From Arthrobacter sp. MYb214 (GTDB lineage Bacteria; Actinomycetota; Actinomycetes; Actinomycetales; Micrococcaceae): a DNA stretch of 64,000 bases. Positions 62,264 through 64,000 of this stretch are shown piece by piece (position 1 is the stretch's first letter; every line of letters begins with the position of its first letter). Location of the stretch: positions 62,001 through 126,000 of the forward strand of contig NZ_PCPZ01000007.1 in assembly GCF_002979865.1 (NCBI RefSeq), written 5' to 3'. Under the pieces are notes generated by a model that did not search any database, was not told where the DNA came from, and saw nothing but the letters and a program-made list of their open reading frames with translations. The position numbers were made by a program, and so were the translations under genes.

Positions 62264-63901
62264 ATGGCCGATTTGACCATCAATGCCAACGACGTCCGTA
62301 ATGCCCTAAACGAGTTCGCATCTTCCTACGAACCGGGTAAGGCAGAGCGCACCGAGGTGGGACGCGTCGTCGCCGCGAGCGACGGCATCGCCAGAGTGGA
62401 AGGCCTTCCTTCCGTCATGGCAAACGAGTTGCTGAAGTTCGAAGATGGCACCCTGGGCCTTGCCCAGAACCTCGATACCCGCGAAATCGGTGTCGTTGTG
62501 CTTGGTGACTTCACCGGCATCGAAGCTGGCCAGAAGGTCGAGCGCACAGGCGAGATCCTTTCGGTTCCAGTTGGCGACGGCTACCTCGGCCGCGTGGTTG
62601 ACCCATTGGGCGAGCCACTGGACAATCTGGGCCCAATCGCTTCCGAGGGCCGCCGCGCCCTGGAGCTTCAGGCACCAGGCGTTACCCAGCGCAAGAGCGT
62701 GCACGAGCCAATGCAGACCGGTCTGAAGGCTATCGACGCCATGATCCCGATCGGCCGTGGCCAGCGTCAGCTGATCATTGGTGACCGCCAGACCGGTAAG
62801 ACCGCTATCGCGGTTGACACCATTCTGAACCAGCGCGCCAACTGGGAATCCGGCGACCAGACCAAGCAGGTTCGCTGCGTCTACGTGGCAATTGGCCAGA
62901 AGGCATCGACCATCGCTGCCGTACGCCAGACCCTCGAAGAGCAGGGTGCACTGGAATACACCACCATCGTGGCTTCCCCCGCATCTGACCCAGCAGGCTT
63001 CAAGTACTTGGCACCATACGCAGGCTCGGCCATCGGCCAGCACTGGATGTACGGTGGCAAGCACGTTCTGATCGTCTTTGATGATCTGTCGAAGCAGGCT
63101 GAAGCCTACCGTGCCGTGTCCCTGCTGCTGCGCCGTCCGCCAGGACGCGAAGCTTACCCAGGTGACGTCTTCTACCTGCACTCCCGCCTGCTTGAGCGTT
63201 GCGCCAAGCTGTCGGACGAGTTGGGTGCAGGTTCGATGACTGGTCTGCCAATCATCGAAACCAAGGCCAACGACGTGGGCGCGTTCATCCCGACCAACGT
63301 CATCTCGATCACCGACGGCCAGATCTTCTTGCAGTCGGACCTGTTCAACGCCAACCAGCGTCCAGCAGTCGACGTGGGTATCTCCGTATCCCGCGTTGGC
63401 GGCTCGGCTCAGGTCAAGGCCATGAAGAAGGTCTCCGGTACTTTGAAGCTTGAATTGGCTCAGTACCGCGACATGCAGGCATTCGCGATGTTCGCTTCGG
63501 ACCTGGATGCTGCTTCCAAGCAGCAGCTGACCCGTGGTGCACGCCTGATGGAACTGCTCAAGCAGGGCCAGTACACCCCATACCCAGTCGAAGACCAGGT
63601 CGTTTCGATCTGGGCCGGCACCAACGGTTACCTGGACGATGTCCCGGTTGAGGATGTACGCCGCTTCGAGGGCGAGTTCATCGACTACCTGCGCCACCGC
63701 ACCGACGTGCTGACCGTGATCGGCCAGACCGGCAAGCTGGAGAACGAGACTCTGGAAGCCATGAAGACCGCTGTTGCGGACTTCAAGGCCGGCTTCTTCG
63801 GCGAAGGTGACGACAAGCTTGTCGCCGCCGGACACGAAGAGCACGACGCTCTCGATTCCGAGTCCGTTGACCAGGAACAGATCGTCAAGCAGAAGCGCTG
63901 A
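62264..63901 (+). CDS. atpA: ATP synthase F1 subunit alpha
   Basis: 545 residues from ATG 62264. Walker [10 protein letters not shown] at about 175, [26 protein letters not shown], and the conserved SRVGGSAQ. The C-terminal domain ends in an acidic tail longer than in E. coli, as is usual in actinobacteria. Nucleotide-binding but non-catalytic head subunit. Confidence 0.98.
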   Translation: MADLTINANDVRNALNEFASSYEPGKAERTEVGRVVAASDGIARVEGLPSVMANELLKFEDGTLGLAQNLDTREIGVVVLGDFTGIEAGQKVERTGEILSVPVGDGYLGRVVDPLGEPLDNLGPIASEGRRALELQAPGVTQRKSVHEPMQTGLKAIDAMIPIGRGQRQLIIGDRQTGKTAIAVDTILNQRANWESGDQTKQVRCVYVAIGQKASTIAAVRQTLEEQGALEYTTIVASPASDPAGFKYLAPYAGSAIGQHWMYGGKHVLIVFDDLSKQAEAYRAVSLLLRRPPGREAYPGDVFYLHSRLLERCAKLSDELGAGSMTGLPIIETKANDVGAFIPTNVISITDGQIFLQSDLFNANQRPAVDVGISVSRVGGSAQVKAMKKVSGTLKLELAQYRDMQAFAMFASDLDAASKQQLTRGARLMELLKQGQYTPYPVEDQVVSIWAGTNGYLDDVPVEDVRRFEGEFIDYLRHRTDVLTVIGQTGKLENETLEAMKTAVADFKAGFFGEGDDKLVAAGHEEHDALDSESVDQEQIVKQKR

Positions 63902-63917
63902 CAATTTCCTTACGAGG

Positions 63918-63949
63918 GGGAGCGGCGCCGGTAACGGCGCCGCCCTCCC
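63918..63949 (+). other. GC-rich stem-loop between atpA and atpG
   Basis: CGGCGCCG (63923-63930) and its complement (63935-63942) around a GTAA loop, extended by G/C pairs with a small internal mismatch. No U-run; it resembles the intercistronic hairpins seen elsewhere in the window. Confidence 0.65.
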
Positions 63950-63976
63950 GAAGTAGGGGATAAGGAAAGGACACAC

Positions 63977-64000
63977 ATGGGAGCCCAGATTCGGGTCTAC
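63977..64000 (+). CDS. atpG: ATP synthase F1 subunit gamma, N-terminal end only
   Basis: The first eight codons (MGAQIRVY) match the start of actinobacterial gamma subunits, with AAGGA upstream and the expected position after atpA. The rest is beyond the window. Confidence 0.85.

Overview
The window is a contiguous piece of a high-GC actinobacterial chromosome, most likely from the Micrococcaceae (an Arthrobacter- or Glutamicibacter-like organism; the genus is my inference). The signs are a fused 2-oxoglutarate decarboxylase/dehydrogenase (Kgd), a SigH/RsrA redox sigma system with a GGAAT-N18-GTT promoter, a mycothiol-type DinB enzyme, the 24-residue ribosomal protein bL37, a tmRNA tag AESKRTDFALAA, a DUF222-HNH protein, prfB without a frameshift site, and many starts that look leaderless (a TANNNT box about 6 nt before the start codon). 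No prophage, insertion sequence or CRISPR array is visible.

Layout. 1-5.8 kb: the 5' end of an FHA/EssC-like FtsK ATPase gene, divergent from a compact Tad (Flp) pilus operon (tadA, tadB, tadC, pilin-like protein, two TadE-like pseudopilins, a TadG-like protein) that ends at a terminator. 6-11.8 kb: prfB, ftsE-ftsX with their M23 hydrolase, smpB and ssrA, so division-linked wall hydrolysis sits next to ribosome rescue. 11.9-17.7 kb: a YrdB-like membrane protein facing a minus-strand run aroA-rsgA-hisN-mntR-usp-fluC-fluC. 17.8-24 kb: sigH-rsrA, bL37, an SGNH-fold protein without catalytic residues, and kgd. 24-35 kb: two CBS/DUF21 membrane proteins, a zinc-type ABC ATPase and permease, a mycothiol-dependent enzyme, DUF222-HNH, Zur, an MBL-fold hydrolase, a sulfurtransferase, a HIT protein, and Lrp divergent from azlCD. 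35-42.4 kb: hrpA and a TrpXYZ-like ABC transporter.

42.4-45.2 kb is a less orderly, AT-richer segment with a frameshifted GNAT remnant, a 41-codon frame, two unrelated lipoproteins and a short-chain dehydrogenase. It ends at tRNA-Arg(CCG). From 45.6 kb the order is classic for actinobacteria: argS-lysA-hom-thrC-thrB-rho-prfA-prmC-tsaC-wecA-atpI-atpBEFHA(G). It covers aspartate-family amino acids, transcription and translation termination, tRNA t6A modification, the first step of a lipid-linked glycan, and ATP synthase, cut by the right edge inside atpG.

The points I would look at first are: a possible leaderless, N-terminally extended SigH isoform made from its own promoter; aroA with no canonical start codon (ATC after AAGGA); an SOS-like box over the -35 of the DUF222-HNH gene; a roughly 320-residue Arg/Asn/Asp/Glu-rich insertion in Rho; and the EssC-like gene next to the Tad locus. 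No wholly new system can be demonstrated from the sequence alone.
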